The notes under the pieces: generated by a model
Databases searched by the model: none
Seen by the model: the letters and a program-made list of their open reading frames with translations, nothing else
What the model was told of the DNA's origin: nothing
Source of the DNA: Pandoraea oxalativorans
Lineage (GTDB): Bacteria > Pseudomonadota > Gammaproteobacteria > Burkholderiales > Burkholderiaceae
Assembly (NCBI RefSeq): GCF_000972785.3
Contig: NZ_CP011253.3
Span: 5,270,001 to 5,334,000, forward strand
Direction of reading: 5' to 3'
Length of the DNA: 64,000 bases
Shown here: in pieces, positions 46,456 to 56,698 of the stretch
How the letters are laid out: the number at the start of each line of letters is the position of its first letter
Position numbering within the stretch: position 1 is the stretch's first letter
Program-made: the position numbers and the translations under genes

Positions 46456-49400
46456 ATGAACGCCCCCGTCAATCCGAGCTTGCTGGCCGCACTAGAATCG
46501 GTCACGCTCGACGACAAATACACGCTCGAGCGCGGTCGCGCTTACATGAGCGGCATCCAGGCCCTGGTTCGACTACCGATGTTGCAGCAGGCGCGCGACG
46601 CCGCTGCCGGGCTCAGCACCGCAGGTTTCATCTCGGGCTATCGCGGCTCGCCGCTGGGCGGTCTCGACCTCTCGCTATGGAAAGCGAAGCAGCACCTCGC
46701 CGGTCATAACATCGTCTTCCAGCCGGGTCTGAACGAAGACCTCGCGGCCACGGCCGTGTGGGGTTCGCAGCAGGTCAATCTGTACCCCGCGAAGTTCGAT
46801 GGCGTGTTCTCCATGTGGTACGGCAAGGGACCGGGCGTCGACCGTTCGATGGACGTGCTCAAGCACGGCAACTCGGCTGGCTCGTCGAAGCACGGCGGCG
46901 TGCTGGTGCTCGCAGGCGACGATCACGCCGCCAAATCCTCCACGCTCGCACACCAGTCCGAACACGTCTTCAAGGCCGCGGGCATTCCGGTGCTGTTCCC
47001 GTCGAACGTGCAGGAGTACCTCGACTACGGTCTGCACGGCTGGGCGATGAGCCGCTATTCCGGTCTGTGGGTCGCGATGAAATGCGTGACGGACGTGGTC
47101 GAATCGTCGGCCTCCGTGATGATCGATCCGCACAACGTCGACATTCGTGTGCCGAACGATTTCATCATGCCGCCCGACGGCCTGAACATCCGCTGGCCCG
47201 ATCCGCCGCTGGTGCAGGAAGCGCGGATGATCGACTACAAGTGGTACGCCGCCCTCGCCTACATCCGCGCCAACAAGCTCGACCGCGTGACGGTCGACTC
47301 GCCCAACGCGCGCTTCGGCATCATGACCGGCGGCAAGGCTTATCTCGACGTTTGTCAGGCGCTCGCCGACCTCGGTCTCGATGACGCCACGTGCCAGCGC
47401 ATCGGCATCCGTCTGTACAAGGTTGGCTGTGTGTGGCCGCTTGAAGCGCAGGGAGCGCGCGCGTTCGCACAAGGGCTTCAGGAAATTCTGGTGGTCGAGG
47501 AAAAACGTCAGATCCTCGAATACCAAATCAAGGAAGAGCTGTACAACTGGCGCGACGACGTGCGTCCGCGCGTGTACGGCAAGTTCGACGAAAAGGACGG
47601 TGCCGGTGGCGAATGGTCGGTGCCCATGGCCAACTGGCTGCTGCCCGCCCATTACGAACTCTCGCCCGCGCTTATCGCGAAGGCCATTGCCACGCGTCTG
47701 GAAAAGTTCGAGTTGCCGAGCGACGTGCGCGAGCGCATTGCTGCGCGTCTGCGCGTGATCGAAGCGAAGGAACAGGCGCTGTCCAAGCCGCGCATCGCCG
47801 TGGAGCGCAAACCGTGGTTCTGCTCCGGCTGCCCGCACAACACGTCGACCAACGTGCCCGAAGGGTCGCGCGCCATCGCAGGCATCGGCTGCCACTACAT
47901 GACCGTGTGGATGGACCGCAAGACGGACACCTTCTCACAGATGGGCGGCGAAGGCGTGCCCTGGATCGGTCAGGCGCCGTTCTCGTGCGACGAACACATC
48001 TTCGCGAACCTCGGCGACGGCACCTACTTCCACTCGGGTCTGCTCGCGATTCGCGCAGCGATCTCGTCGAAGGTCAACATCACTTACAAGATTCTGTACA
48101 ACGATGCGGTCGCGATGACCGGAGGCCAGCCGGTCGACGGCACCCTCACCGTGCCGCAGATCGTGGCGCAGGTCGATGCCGAAGGTGCGGCGAAGATCGT
48201 CATCGTGACGGACGAACCCGAGAAGTACGACGGCGTGAAGCTCGTCGGCGACATTCCCATTTATCACCGCAGCGAACTCGACCGCGTACAGCGTGAACTG
48301 CGTCTGGTGAAGGGCACGTCGATCCTGATTTACGACCAGACGTGCGCCACGGAGAAGCGCCGCCGCCGCAAACGCGGTGCGTATCCCGATCCGGCCAAGC
48401 GTGTGGTCATCAACGAGTCGGTCTGCGAAGGCTGTGGCGACTGTTCGGTGAAGTCGAACTGTCTGTCGGTGGAGCCGCTGGAGACGGAATTCGGCACGAA
48501 GCGTCAGATCAATCAGTCCACGTGCAACAAGGACTTCTCGTGCCTGAACGGCTTCTGCCCGAGCTTCGTGACGGTGGAAGGCGGTCAGCTCCGTAAGCCG
48601 AAGACGGCACAGGTCGACAGCAGCGGTCTGCCGCCGTTGCCGGAACCGGCACTGCCGACGATTGCGCGTCCGTACGGCATTCTCGTGACGGGCGTGGGCG
48701 GCACGGGCGTGGTGACGATCGGCGGCCTGCTCGGTATGGCGGCGCACCTGGAGAACAAGGGCGTTACGACGCTCGACGTGACCGGTCTCGCCCAGAAGGG
48801 CGGCGCGGTGACGAGCCACGTGCAGATCGCGCAGCAGCCCGAAGACATTCACGCCACGCGTATTGCCATGGGCGACGCGCGCGTGGTGATCGGCTGCGAC
48901 GCCATCACGACCGCCAGCGACGACACGCTCTCGCGCGTCCAGCACGGCGTGACGAACATCGTCGTGAACAGCGCACACACGCCGACGGCCGAGTTCATCC
49001 GCAACCCGAACTGGCGTTTCCCCGGCGCAAGCACGGAGAACGATATTCGTGCAGCGGCGGGCGAGAACGTCGACTTCGTCGATGCGAACCATCTCTCGCT
49101 GCGCCTGCTCGGCGACACGATCTACACGAATCCGTTCGTGCTCGGCTACGCGTGGCAGAAGGGCTGGGTGCCGCTCTCGTACGCAGCGCTCACGCGCGCC
49201 ATCGAACTGAACGGCGTGGCCATCGAGAAGAACAAGCAGGCGTTCGAGTGGGGGCGTCGCGCCGCACACGACCTCGCCACGGTGCGTAAGCTCGCGCAGC
49301 AGGGTGAAGCGCCCGAGTCGTCGGCCACCGGCGGCAAGCTGATCACGCTGCATTCGCCGCGCGCGCTCGACTTGCTGATCCAGCGTCGCTACGACCAGCT

Positions 49401-50022
49401 CGTCGCGTATCAGGATCGTGCTTACGCAGAGCGCTTCAAGCAGACGGTGGACCGTGTGCGTGCGGCCGAGTCGGCCCTGCCGAACGAGAACGCGCAAATG
49501 CCGCTGACCGAAGCCGTGGCCCGTGCGCTGCACAAGCTCATGGCCTACAAGGACGAGTACGAAGTCGCACGTCTGTACACCGATCCGGCGTTCATGAAGA
49601 AGCTCCACGAGCAGTTCGAAGGCGACTTCTCGCTGCGCTTCCATCTCGCCCCGCCGTCGCTCGCCAAGCACGACGACAAGGGTCATCTCGTAAAGAAGGC
49701 CTACGGTCCGTGGATGATGAAGGCGTTCGGCGTGCTGGCGAAGTTCAAGGGGCTGCGTGGCGGTGCGTTCGATATCTTCGGCAGGACGCAGGAGCGTCGC
49801 ACGGAACGTGCGCTGATCGGCGAGTACGAGACGCTGGTGAACGAACTGCTGTCGCGTCTGAACGAGCACAACGTCTCGCTGGCCGTGCAACTCGCGGAGC
49901 TACCTCAGGAAATTCGCGGCTACGGCCACGTGAAGGAGCAGAACCTCGCCGCCACGCGCATCAAGTGGGCGAAGTTACTCGCACAGTTCCGTGACGGCGA
50001 TTCGCATCGCGTCGCCGCTTGA
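46456..50022 (+). CDS. Indolepyruvate ferredoxin oxidoreductase-family protein (fused alpha/beta/gamma)
   Basis: 1188 residues. These enzymes oxidatively decarboxylate aryl- or branched-chain 2-oxo acids to acyl-CoA with TPP and Fe-S clusters. Order: pyrimidine-binding TPP domain (STAGFISGYRGSPLGGLDLSLW, GVDRSMDVLKHGNSAGSSKHGGVL), transketolase-like middle, TPP-pyrophosphate domain (WFCSGCPHNTSTNVPEGSRAIAGIGCHYM, NLGDGTYFHSGLLAIRAAISSKVNITYKILYND), Fe-S site (VCEGCGDCSVKSNC with further CNKDFSCLNGFC), and gamma domain (GILVTGVGGTGVVTIGGLLGMAAHLENKG). Typical for single-chain proteobacterial versions. Probably aromatic or branched-chain amino acid catabolism. Confidence 0.93.
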   Translation: MNAPVNPSLLAALESVTLDDKYTLERGRAYMSGIQALVRLPMLQQARDAAAGLSTAGFISGYRGSPLGGLDLSLWKAKQHLAGHNIVFQPGLNEDLAATAVWGSQQVNLYPAKFDGVFSMWYGKGPGVDRSMDVLKHGNSAGSSKHGGVLVLAGDDHAAKSSTLAHQSEHVFKAAGIPVLFPSNVQEYLDYGLHGWAMSRYSGLWVAMKCVTDVVESSASVMIDPHNVDIRVPNDFIMPPDGLNIRWPDPPLVQEARMIDYKWYAALAYIRANKLDRVTVDSPNARFGIMTGGKAYLDVCQALADLGLDDATCQRIGIRLYKVGCVWPLEAQGARAFAQGLQEILVVEEKRQILEYQIKEELYNWRDDVRPRVYGKFDEKDGAGGEWSVPMANWLLPAHYELSPALIAKAIATRLEKFELPSDVRERIAARLRVIEAKEQALSKPRIAVERKPWFCSGCPHNTSTNVPEGSRAIAGIGCHYMTVWMDRKTDTFSQMGGEGVPWIGQAPFSCDEHIFANLGDGTYFHSGLLAIRAAISSKVNITYKILYNDAVAMTGGQPVDGTLTVPQIVAQVDAEGAAKIVIVTDEPEKYDGVKLVGDIPIYHRSELDRVQRELRLVKGTSILIYDQTCATEKRRRRKRGAYPDPAKRVVINESVCEGCGDCSVKSNCLSVEPLETEFGTKRQINQSTCNKDFSCLNGFCPSFVTVEGGQLRKPKTAQVDSSGLPPLPEPALPTIARPYGILVTGVGGTGVVTIGGLLGMAAHLENKGVTTLDVTGLAQKGGAVTSHVQIAQQPEDIHATRIAMGDARVVIGCDAITTASDDTLSRVQHGVTNIVVNSAHTPTAEFIRNPNWRFPGASTENDIRAAAGENVDFVDANHLSLRLLGDTIYTNPFVLGYAWQKGWVPLSYAALTRAIELNGVAIEKNKQAFEWGRRAAHDLATVRKLAQQGEAPESSATGGKLITLHSPRALDLLIQRRYDQLVAYQDRAYAERFKQTVDRVRAAESALPNENAQMPLTEAVARALHKLMAYKDEYEVARLYTDPAFMKKLHEQFEGDFSLRFHLAPPSLAKHDDKGHLVKKAYGPWMMKAFGVLAKFKGLRGGAFDIFGRTQERRTERALIGEYETLVNELLSRLNEHNVSLAVQLAELPQEIRGYGHVKEQNLAATRIKWAKLLAQFRDGDSHRVAA

Positions 50023-50054
50023 TTCATCAATACCGACGAAACGGCTGTCCCATG

Positions 50055-50095
50055 AAAAATCCCGCCAGCGCGTAAGCGACTGGCGGGATTTTTTT
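50055..50095 (+). terminator. Intrinsic terminator, probably bidirectional
   Basis: Stem AATCCCGCCAG / CTGGCGGGATT with an eleven-base loop, A run before and T7 after. It lies between the oxidoreductase gene and the convergent maeB. Confidence 0.9.
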
Positions 50096-50168
50096 ATGCG
50101 CGTCCGAGGGTGACGCTCACCGGCCATTCAACGACTATCGACCGGTGGACGTCCCCATCAACCGAGCA

Positions 50169-52448
50169 TCAACGCGTGACGTTCGCCGCAGCGACGGCCG
50201 TCATGTTGATGATGCGGCGCACGGTCGCGGCCGGCGTCAGGATGTGAACCGGCTTGGCGCAGCCCAGCAGGAACGGGCCCACCGTCACGCCTTCGCCGCC
50301 CGTCATCTTGAGCAGGTTGTACGTGATGTTGGCCGCTTCCACGTTCGGCATGACGAGCAGGTTCGCTTCGCCCGACAGACGCGATGCCGGGTAGGCGGCA
50401 CGGCGGATCGTCTCCGACAACGCGGCGTCGCCGTGCATTTCGCCGTCCACTTCCAGCGACGGCGCACGCGCAGCCAGCAGTTCGGCGGCACGGGCCATGC
50501 GCTGAGCGGATGCCGACTTCACGCTGCCGAAGTTCGAGTTCGAGAGCAGCGCCACCTTCGGGGCGATGCCGAAGCGCTCGATTTCCTTCGCGGCCAGCAC
50601 CGTCATTTCGGCGAGCTGTTCCGACGTCGGCACTTCGTTCACGTACGTGTCGCTGATGAACAGGTTGCGGTTCTCCAGCATCAGCAGGTTCATCGCCGCG
50701 TAGTTCTCGACGCCCGCCGCACGACCCAGCACCTGATCGACCACATCCAGATGGCGGTGGTACGTATCGATCATGCCGCAGACCATGCCGTCGGCTTCGC
50801 CCAGATGGACGAGGATGGCACCGATCAGGGTGTTGTCCTTGCGCATGGCGGCCTTGGCGACTTCCGGCGTCACACCGTGGCGTGCGCCGAGGTTGTGATA
50901 CGCCTGCCAGCAGCGCTGATAGCGCGCGTCGTCTTCCGGATTCACGATCTCGAAGTCGACACCCGGCTTGAGCTTCGAGCCGATCTTCTGCAGACGCATT
51001 TCCACCACGGCCGGACGACCGATGATGATCGGCTTGGCGATACGCTCGGCCAGCACGAACTGGGCGGCGCGCAGCACGCGCTCGTCTTCGCCCTCGGCGA
51101 ACACGATGCGGGCAGCGTCGTTACCGAAGCGCGCACGCGCGGCGGCGAACACCGGACGCATGATGAAGCCGGTGCGATATACGGTCGTGCCGAGTTGTTC
51201 GCGGTAGGCGTCCATGTCCTTGATCGGACGCGTAGCCACACCCGAATCCATCGCGGCTTGCGCCACGGCCGGGGCGATCTTGATGATCAGACGCGGATCG
51301 AACGGCTTCGGAATGATGTATTCCGGACCGAATTCGAGCGACTGGCCTTCATAGGCGCGCGCGACTTCTTCGCTCTGCTCTTCTTCCTGCGCCAGTTCGG
51401 CGATGGCACGCACGGTGGCGAGCTTCATCTCTTCCGTAATGGTGGTGGCACCCACGTCGAGCGCGCCACGGAAGATGAACGGGAAGCACAGCACGTTGTT
51501 GACCTGGTTCGGGTAGTCCGAACGACCGGTCGCGATGATGCAGTCCGGACGCGCAGCCTTCGCGATCTCCGGGCGGATTTCCGGCTCCGGGTTGGCGAGC
51601 GCGAGAATCAGCGGCTTCGTGCCCATCGTCTTGACCATGTCCGCGCTCAGCACGCCCGCAGTCGAGCAGCCGAGGAACACGTCTGCGCCGTTGCTGGCAT
51701 CGGCCAGCGTACGCGCTTCGGTGGTCACGGCGTAACGCGCCTTGCTCTCGTCGAGCTTGTCGCGGCCGGTGTGGATCACGCCTTTCGAGTCGAGAACGAG
51801 AATGTTCTCCTTCTTGAGGCCGAGGTTCACCAGCAGATCCAGACAGGCGATGGCGGCAGCGCCTGCGCCCGAGCAAACCAGCTTGACCTTCGCGATGTCC
51901 TTGCCAACGACCTTCAGGCCGTTGAGGATAGCGGCCGAAGCGATGATGGCGGTGCCGTGCTGATCGTCGTGGAAGACCGGAATCTTCATGCGCTCACGCA
52001 GCTTCTTCTCGATGTAGAAGCACTCGGGCGCCTTGATGTCTTCGAGGTTGATGCCGCCCAGCGTCGGCTCCAGCATGGCGATGGCTTCGACCAGCTTGTC
52101 CGGGTCGTGCTCGGCGAGTTCGATGTCGAACACGTCGATGCCGGCGAACTTCTTGAACAGGCAGCCCTTGCCTTCCATCACCGGCTTGGCGGCGAGCGGG
52201 CCGATGTTGCCCAGACCCAGCACGGCCGTACCGTTGGTAATCACACCCACGAGGTTGCTGCGCGACGTGTAGCGATTGGCGGCGAGGGGGTCTTCCGCAA
52301 TGGCTTCACAGGCGTAGGCCACGCCGGGGGAGTAAGCCAGCGACAGATCGATCTGGTTCGACAGCGGCTTGGTCGGCGTCACCGAGATTTTGCCCGGACG
52401 CGGGTTCTCGTGGTACGCCAGGGCGCTTTGTTTCAGTTGTTCATCCAT
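50169..52448 (-). CDS. maeB: NADP-dependent malic enzyme with phosphotransacetylase-like domain (MaeB type)
   Basis: 759 residues from the ATG complementary to 52446-52448 ([29 protein letters not shown]). It decarboxylates malate to pyruvate with NADP. N-terminal malic domain: [61 protein letters not shown] [33 protein letters not shown]-binding: [19 protein letters not shown]-terminal PTA_PTB domain (from about residue 425, [18 protein letters not shown] through [26 protein letters not shown]) is usually regulatory, sensing acetyl-CoA. Confidence 0.95.
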   Translation of the reverse strand: MDEQLKQSALAYHENPRPGKISVTPTKPLSNQIDLSLAYSPGVAYACEAIAEDPLAANRYTSRSNLVGVITNGTAVLGLGNIGPLAAKPVMEGKGCLFKKFAGIDVFDIELAEHDPDKLVEAIAMLEPTLGGINLEDIKAPECFYIEKKLRERMKIPVFHDDQHGTAIIASAAILNGLKVVGKDIAKVKLVCSGAGAAAIACLDLLVNLGLKKENILVLDSKGVIHTGRDKLDESKARYAVTTEARTLADASNGADVFLGCSTAGVLSADMVKTMGTKPLILALANPEPEIRPEIAKAARPDCIIATGRSDYPNQVNNVLCFPFIFRGALDVGATTITEEMKLATVRAIAELAQEEEQSEEVARAYEGQSLEFGPEYIIPKPFDPRLIIKIAPAVAQAAMDSGVATRPIKDMDAYREQLGTTVYRTGFIMRPVFAAARARFGNDAARIVFAEGEDERVLRAAQFVLAERIAKPIIIGRPAVVEMRLQKIGSKLKPGVDFEIVNPEDDARYQRCWQAYHNLGARHGVTPEVAKAAMRKDNTLIGAILVHLGEADGMVCGMIDTYHRHLDVVDQVLGRAAGVENYAAMNLLMLENRNLFISDTYVNEVPTSEQLAEMTVLAAKEIERFGIAPKVALLSNSNFGSVKSASAQRMARAAELLAARAPSLEVDGEMHGDAALSETIRRAAYPASRLSGEANLLVMPNVEAANITYNLLKMTGGEGVTVGPFLLGCAKPVHILTPAATVRRIINMTAVAAANVTR

Positions 52449-52797
52449 ATCTCGATACCTAAGAACTGGGCGACGGCCGGGCCTGTGCCGCATGCGGGCA
52501 GCGTCTGGACTCGGCCGTCTTTTGACGGATCACGGCGGGGGGAAGAGCCAACCGGAGGGATTCGGCGATTGTGTCGTCGACGGGGGTCTTCGCAGCGCAA
52601 TGGCGTGATGACCATCGCTTCCCCGATCCTGAATACCGCGCTCGCGCGCGTCGGACCGTGGGACTTGCGGTGGCCGGTGCTCACCGCAGGACGCAAAGTG
52701 TACACCTTGCGCCAGAAGCGTGACGCCGCACGCGCAGCAAGGCTGGCGTGCGGCTGGGAATGCGGTAACGCCTGCCGCAGCGCCTTATAGTTGCGAC
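52449..52797. other. Intergenic region between maeB and the MFS transporter gene
   Basis: About 349 bases without a supported gene. It must carry the maeB promoter, which I cannot place with confidence. A long antisense-like frame passes through it but has no independent support. Confidence 0.5.
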
Positions 52798-54045
52798 TTA
52801 CAGCAATGCTTCGCCGCGACGTTCCGGAATCAGGAACAGCGTCGCGAGAATGTCGAGTACATAGATGCCAGCCAGGAACACGAGCGCCATCTTGAACGAG
52901 TACGCCGCCGCCAACGCCCCCACCGTCAGCGGGCCGAAGCCGCCGACCGCACGGCCGATGTTGAACAACACGTTCTGCGCCGTGGCGCGTGCCGCCGTCG
53001 GATACAGCTCCGAAATCAGCGCGCCGTAGCCGCCGATCATGCCGTTCACGAACATGCCCATCACCGCACCGCCGATCAGCAGCGCGAACTGCGACTGAAG
53101 CTGCGCATAGACGAACACCATCAGGACCGCGCCGATCTGATAGCCGATGAACGTGGGACGACGCCCGAAACGATCGGCCAGACGACCGAACAGCCAGATG
53201 CCGAACGCCATGCCCAGCACGGTCACGGCCGTCCACATCGCCGACTTGGTGAGCGAATAGCCGAACGTCTTCGACAGATAAGAGGGCATCCAGATCATCA
53301 GACCGTAGTAGCCGAAGTTCTGTACCGAGCACAGAATGGCCACGCCGAGACTCGCGCGCGTGGTCGCGCAATCTTTCACCAGCAGCTTGAGCGGCGCATG
53401 TTCGCGCGGCTGTTGCTGTTGGGCGAGGAACATCTCCGGCTCGCCCAGCGTACGACGCATGACGAACGACACGACCGCAGGCAGCAGGCCGACCGCGAAC
53501 ATGCCGCGCCAGCCGATGACCGGCAGCAGCAGCGGCGTGAGCAATGCGGCAGCCAGCACCCCGGCCTGCCAGCCAAGCCCCACGAACGACGACGCGCGCG
53601 CACGGCGTTCCGGCGCGCAGGCTTCCGCGGCCAGCGCCATGCCGATGCCGAACTCGCCGCCCAGCCCGATACCGGCGATGGTCCGGTACGCCAGCAGATC
53701 CCAGTAGCCCTGCGCCAGCGAGCACAGACCGGTAAATACCGCGAACAGCAGAATCGTCCACGAGAGCACGCGCACCCGGCCGTAGCGATCCGAGAGCATG
53801 CCGAAGACGATGCCGCCGACGACCGCACCGATGAGCGTCCACGTCACGAGCGCGCCGGACTGCGCGCTGGAGAGCGCCAGGTCGGCCGCAATGGCCGGCA
53901 GGATGAAGCCGAGGATCAGCAGATCGAAGCCGTCCATGGCATAGCCGATGGCTGACGCCCACAGGGCGCGGTTCGCGTAAGCGGTGTCTTGCTTTGCGAT
54001 GGCGGAGGCCGGTGCGGCAAGGGAAGGCGAGGAATCGTTGGGCAT
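52798..54045 (-). CDS. MFS transporter, aromatic acid/sugar-proton symporter type
   Basis: 415 residues from the ATG complementary to 54043-54045 (MPNDSSPSLAAPASAIAKQD). Twelve hydrophobic helices. Family signatures: GYAMDGFDLLILGFILPAIAADL (TM1), GGIVFGMLSDRYGRVRVL (motif A), AYRTIAGIGLGGEFGIGMALAAEACAPERRARASSFVGLGWQAG (motif B) and GRLADRFGRRPTFIGY. The DGFDLLIL segment is typical of AAHS (aromatic acid) symporters. Substrate not inferable from neighbours. Confidence 0.9.
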   Translation of the reverse strand: MPNDSSPSLAAPASAIAKQDTAYANRALWASAIGYAMDGFDLLILGFILPAIAADLALSSAQSGALVTWTLIGAVVGGIVFGMLSDRYGRVRVLSWTILLFAVFTGLCSLAQGYWDLLAYRTIAGIGLGGEFGIGMALAAEACAPERRARASSFVGLGWQAGVLAAALLTPLLLPVIGWRGMFAVGLLPAVVSFVMRRTLGEPEMFLAQQQQPREHAPLKLLVKDCATTRASLGVAILCSVQNFGYYGLMIWMPSYLSKTFGYSLTKSAMWTAVTVLGMAFGIWLFGRLADRFGRRPTFIGYQIGAVLMVFVYAQLQSQFALLIGGAVMGMFVNGMIGGYGALISELYPTAARATAQNVLFNIGRAVGGFGPLTVGALAAAYSFKMALVFLAGIYVLDILATLFLIPERRGEALL

Positions 54046-54432
54046 GGGAGTGGTCTGGACCGGTCTGAATTTCGGCGAGAGTGTATGCCTGTCATAAAGG
54101 CTCGGCAACTGTCTCTTTTTTTGGACACATCTGTCGGAGATGCCTTTTCATATGCGCCGTGCGCGCACACCGTGCGTATTGGTGCGTCGACGAATGTACG
54201 CTCAGTGCATAATTGACGTCGCTTTTGCTGAAACTTGTGGCATAATTCGCGTTTAAGCGCTGGCCATTCGTCGCAAGACGTGCCGCCCGCTGCCTCAGAG
54301 GGTGTCCCGTCGCAGTCAGCTGTTCATCTGCGTAGCGTGTTTAGCGCGGTATCGGGCGCGGCACACCGCTGACTCATCAACGACTCCTGGCTGCACGCCG
54401 CACGGCGGGCAGCTACGCTAAGGAACCGCATC
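54046..54432. other. Divergent promoter region of the MFS gene and pyrE
   Basis: About 387 bases. Several A/T-rich hexamers (for example CATAATTG near 54208 and CATAATTC near 54241) could be -10 elements for pyrE. The stretch 54270-54420 is G/C-rich leader sequence with an AAGGAAC ribosome site. No RNA gene recognised. Confidence 0.45.
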
Positions 54433-55122
54433 ATGATTGGCATCGACCGCCAGGCGATTTCCGACATCACCGCCAAGATCCTGCTCGAAGTGGGCGCGGT
54501 GCATTTCAACGCCGAGAAGCCGTACATCTTCACCTCGGGCTGGGCCAGCCCGGTCTACACCGACTGCCGCAAGCTGATCTCGTACCCGCGCGTGCGTCGT
54601 ACGCTGATGGACTTCGCAGAGGCCGTCATCATTCAGGACGTGGGCTGCGAGCAGTTCGACACGGTCGCCGGCGGTGAAACCGCAGGGATTCCGTTCGCTG
54701 CCTGGATTGCCGACAAGCTGATGCTGCCGATGCAGTACGTCCGCAAAAAGCCGAAGGGTTTCGGCCGCAATGCACAGATCGAAGGCGACCTGCCGGAAGG
54801 CTCGCGCGTGCTGCTCGTCGAAGATCTGACGACCGACGGCCGCAGCAAGATCAACTTCTGCAAGGCGCTGCGCGAAGCCGGTGCGAAGGTGAACCACGTG
54901 TTCGTGGTGTTCCACTACGACATCTTCCCGGAAAGCCGTCAGGTGCTGAAGGACATCGACGTGGAGCTGCACTCGCTCGCCACGTGGTGGGACGTGCTGC
55001 GTGTCGCGAAGCAGCAGAATCACTTCGACACGAAGACGCTCGATGAAGTCGAGAAATTCCTGCACGCACCGGCCGAGTGGTCGGGCGCGCACGGCGGCGC
55101 CACGTCGTTCCCGAAGGACTAA
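54433..55122 (+). CDS. pyrE: Orotate phosphoribosyltransferase
   Basis: 229 residues. PyrE joins orotate and PRPP to orotidine 5'-phosphate in pyrimidine synthesis. Marks: [41 protein letters not shown] (start of family pattern [10 protein letters not shown]...), [41 protein letters not shown], and the PRPP loop [18 protein letters not shown]. Start ATG with AAGGAAC upstream. Single gene followed by an intrinsic terminator. Confidence 0.95.
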   Translation: MIGIDRQAISDITAKILLEVGAVHFNAEKPYIFTSGWASPVYTDCRKLISYPRVRRTLMDFAEAVIIQDVGCEQFDTVAGGETAGIPFAAWIADKLMLPMQYVRKKPKGFGRNAQIEGDLPEGSRVLLVEDLTTDGRSKINFCKALREAGAKVNHVFVVFHYDIFPESRQVLKDIDVELHSLATWWDVLRVAKQQNHFDTKTLDEVEKFLHAPAEWSGAHGGATSFPKD

Positions 55123-55175
55123 ATCCTTTGGCCATGTCAGTGGCAACGCACGTAGTATTCGCTTGAGAGGCGAGG

Positions 55176-55207
55176 ACGGTCAGCTCGAAACGGCTGGCCG
55201 TTTTTTT
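55176..55207 (+). terminator. Intrinsic terminator of pyrE
   Basis: Stem ACGGTCAGC / GCTGGCCGT (one G-T pair) with a short loop, followed by T7. It lies between pyrE and crcB, which therefore seems separately expressed or reached by read-through. Confidence 0.88.
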
Positions 55208-55236
55208 ATCCGTTGGATGGGCAGGAGGAATCATTC

Positions 55237-55635
55237 ATGTTGGCTTCGGTCGTCGCCATCAGCGTTGGGGCTGCGCTCGGCGCGCTGCTGCGCTGGGTAC
55301 TCAGCGTGCAACTCAACGCCATCCTGCCGACGCTTCCCCTCGGCACCCTTGCCGCCAATCTCGGCGGTGGGTATCTCATCGGCATCGCCGTTGCCGTGTT
55401 CAGCTACATCCCGTCGATCCCCGTCGAGTGGCGGCTGTTCATCGTCACCGGGTTTCTTGGCGGCCTCACCACTTTCTCCACGTTTTCGGCAGAAGTCACC
55501 ACACTGCTGCGTGAAGGTCAGATCGGCCCCGCGACGCTCATCGTCGTCGTGCACGTGGGCGGCTCGCTCATCATGACGCTGCTCGGCATAGCCACCGCCA
55601 CGCTGCTCGTGCAGTGGTTGCGTCCGGCGGGTTAA
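55237..55635 (+). CDS. crcB: Fluoride channel CrcB/Fluc
   Basis: 132 residues from ATG 55237, which has AGGAGG upstream; an in-frame start at 55213 lies too close to the terminator. Four hydrophobic helices with the Fluc signatures [28 protein letters not shown] and [20 protein letters not shown]. It exports fluoride through a dual-topology dimer. No fluoride riboswitch is recognisable upstream. Confidence 0.93.
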   Translation: MLASVVAISVGAALGALLRWVLSVQLNAILPTLPLGTLAANLGGGYLIGIAVAVFSYIPSIPVEWRLFIVTGFLGGLTTFSTFSAEVTTLLREGQIGPATLIVVVHVGGSLIMTLLGIATATLLVQWLRPAG

Positions 55636-55680
55636 TCAACGGATTAGCAGCGCGCCGACGCAGTCCGTCGACGTCACAGC

Positions 55681-56544
55681 TCACGCCAGCAACATCACCA
55701 GCTTGACGTCGTCGTGCCCCGACAGCCGGAACGTCACCTGCGCGAAATCGATGTCGCCGCGCTCGGGGTGATGGAAACCGCGCCGTCCGCCTTCGCGCTC
55801 CACTACATCCTGCTGCGACCAGAGCGCCGCGAACACCGGGCTCTCGCGTTGCAACGCATCGGTCAGCGCACGCACCGGCGTGTCGTCCAGATACGCACTG
55901 CATTCGGCGCGAAACTCGGCCACGACGCGCCGCGCACGGCTTTCCCAGTCCTGAATCAACGTACGCGCGCCCGCGTCGAGGAAGATATAGCGCAGCAGGT
56001 TCTTCGTGCCCGCGCCTCCCGACACGCCCGGCGCATCGAGCCATCCCCGAAAGATGTCGGCCGCCGCCGCGTTCCAGGCGAGCACGTCCCAGCAGCGGTC
56101 CAGCGCGTAGGCAGGCGCGGCGACCGCCGCCACCGCCGCTTGCACCTGTGCCGTCGCGTGATGCGGCAGCGGCGCTGCGCCACGCTCGGGATCGCGCTTG
56201 CCCGCGAGGTCGAACAAATACGCCCGCTCGGCGCGCGAGAGCCGCAAGGCACCCGCCACAGCCGCCAGTGCCCCGGCCGAGATCGACACCTCCCTCGCCT
56301 GCTCGATCCACGTGTACCAGGTCGACGATAAACCACATAACTGCGCGACCTCTTCGCGACGCAGCCCCGGCGTGCGACGACGTCCCATCGGCGGGAGACC
56401 GACGGCGGCGGGCGTCAGCCGTTCGCGATGAGCGCGCAGGAAGTCCCCCAGCGCCCGACGCTGACGGGCGTCGTCGCTGTGGGGAGAAGTCGGCGTATGC
56501 TCGGCCGAAGACGAGGCACGTGTGGGCATGGGGGTAGTTTTCAT
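55681..56544 (-). CDS. XRE-type regulator with MmyB-like ligand domain
   Basis: 287 residues from the ATG complementary to 56542-56544 (or 282 from 56529). The helix-turn-helix is in LGDFLRAHRERLTPAAVGLPPMGRRRTPGLRREEVAQLCGLSSTWYTWIEQAREVSISAGALAAVAGALRLSRAERAYLFDLAG. The PAS-like MmyB domain follows (LDRCWDVLAWNAAAADIFRGWL, NLLRYIFLDAGARTLIQDWESRARRVVAEFRAE through VTFRLSGHDDVKLVMLLA). Divergent from the methyltransferase at 56699, which it may regulate. Confidence 0.92.
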   Translation of the reverse strand: MKTTPMPTRASSSAEHTPTSPHSDDARQRRALGDFLRAHRERLTPAAVGLPPMGRRRTPGLRREEVAQLCGLSSTWYTWIEQAREVSISAGALAAVAGALRLSRAERAYLFDLAGKRDPERGAAPLPHHATAQVQAAVAAVAAPAYALDRCWDVLAWNAAAADIFRGWLDAPGVSGGAGTKNLLRYIFLDAGARTLIQDWESRARRVVAEFRAECSAYLDDTPVRALTDALQRESPVFAALWSQQDVVEREGGRRGFHHPERGDIDFAQVTFRLSGHDDVKLVMLLA

Positions 56545-56698
56545 ACCAGGATAAACAGGCAACTTGTACCGGTATCGATGAGCCATTATCGTGAGACCCA
56601 TCGATGTCGCGCAAGCCCCTCCCTCCCCCGTACCTACGGAATACACCGGGCAAGACGCGACAGATTGCGCCCCGCCCCACAAACGAAGGAGACTCCCC
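56545..56698. other. Divergent promoter region, XRE regulator and methyltransferase
   Basis: About 154 bases between the two start codons. GGAG before the GTG start of the methyltransferase is clear; promoter elements are not confidently placed. Confidence 0.5.

Noticed and set aside
47935..49890. 651-codon minus-strand frame opposite the oxidoreductase
   Set aside because: Shadow of the long plus-strand gene, with no family resemblance.
50145..52790. 881-codon plus-strand frame opposite maeB
   Set aside because: High-GC antisense frame. MaeB motifs on the minus strand are unambiguous.
55123..55236. Fluoride riboswitch in front of crcB
   Set aside because: The interval is explained by the pyrE terminator and a plain ribosome site. 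The conserved riboswitch core is not seen.
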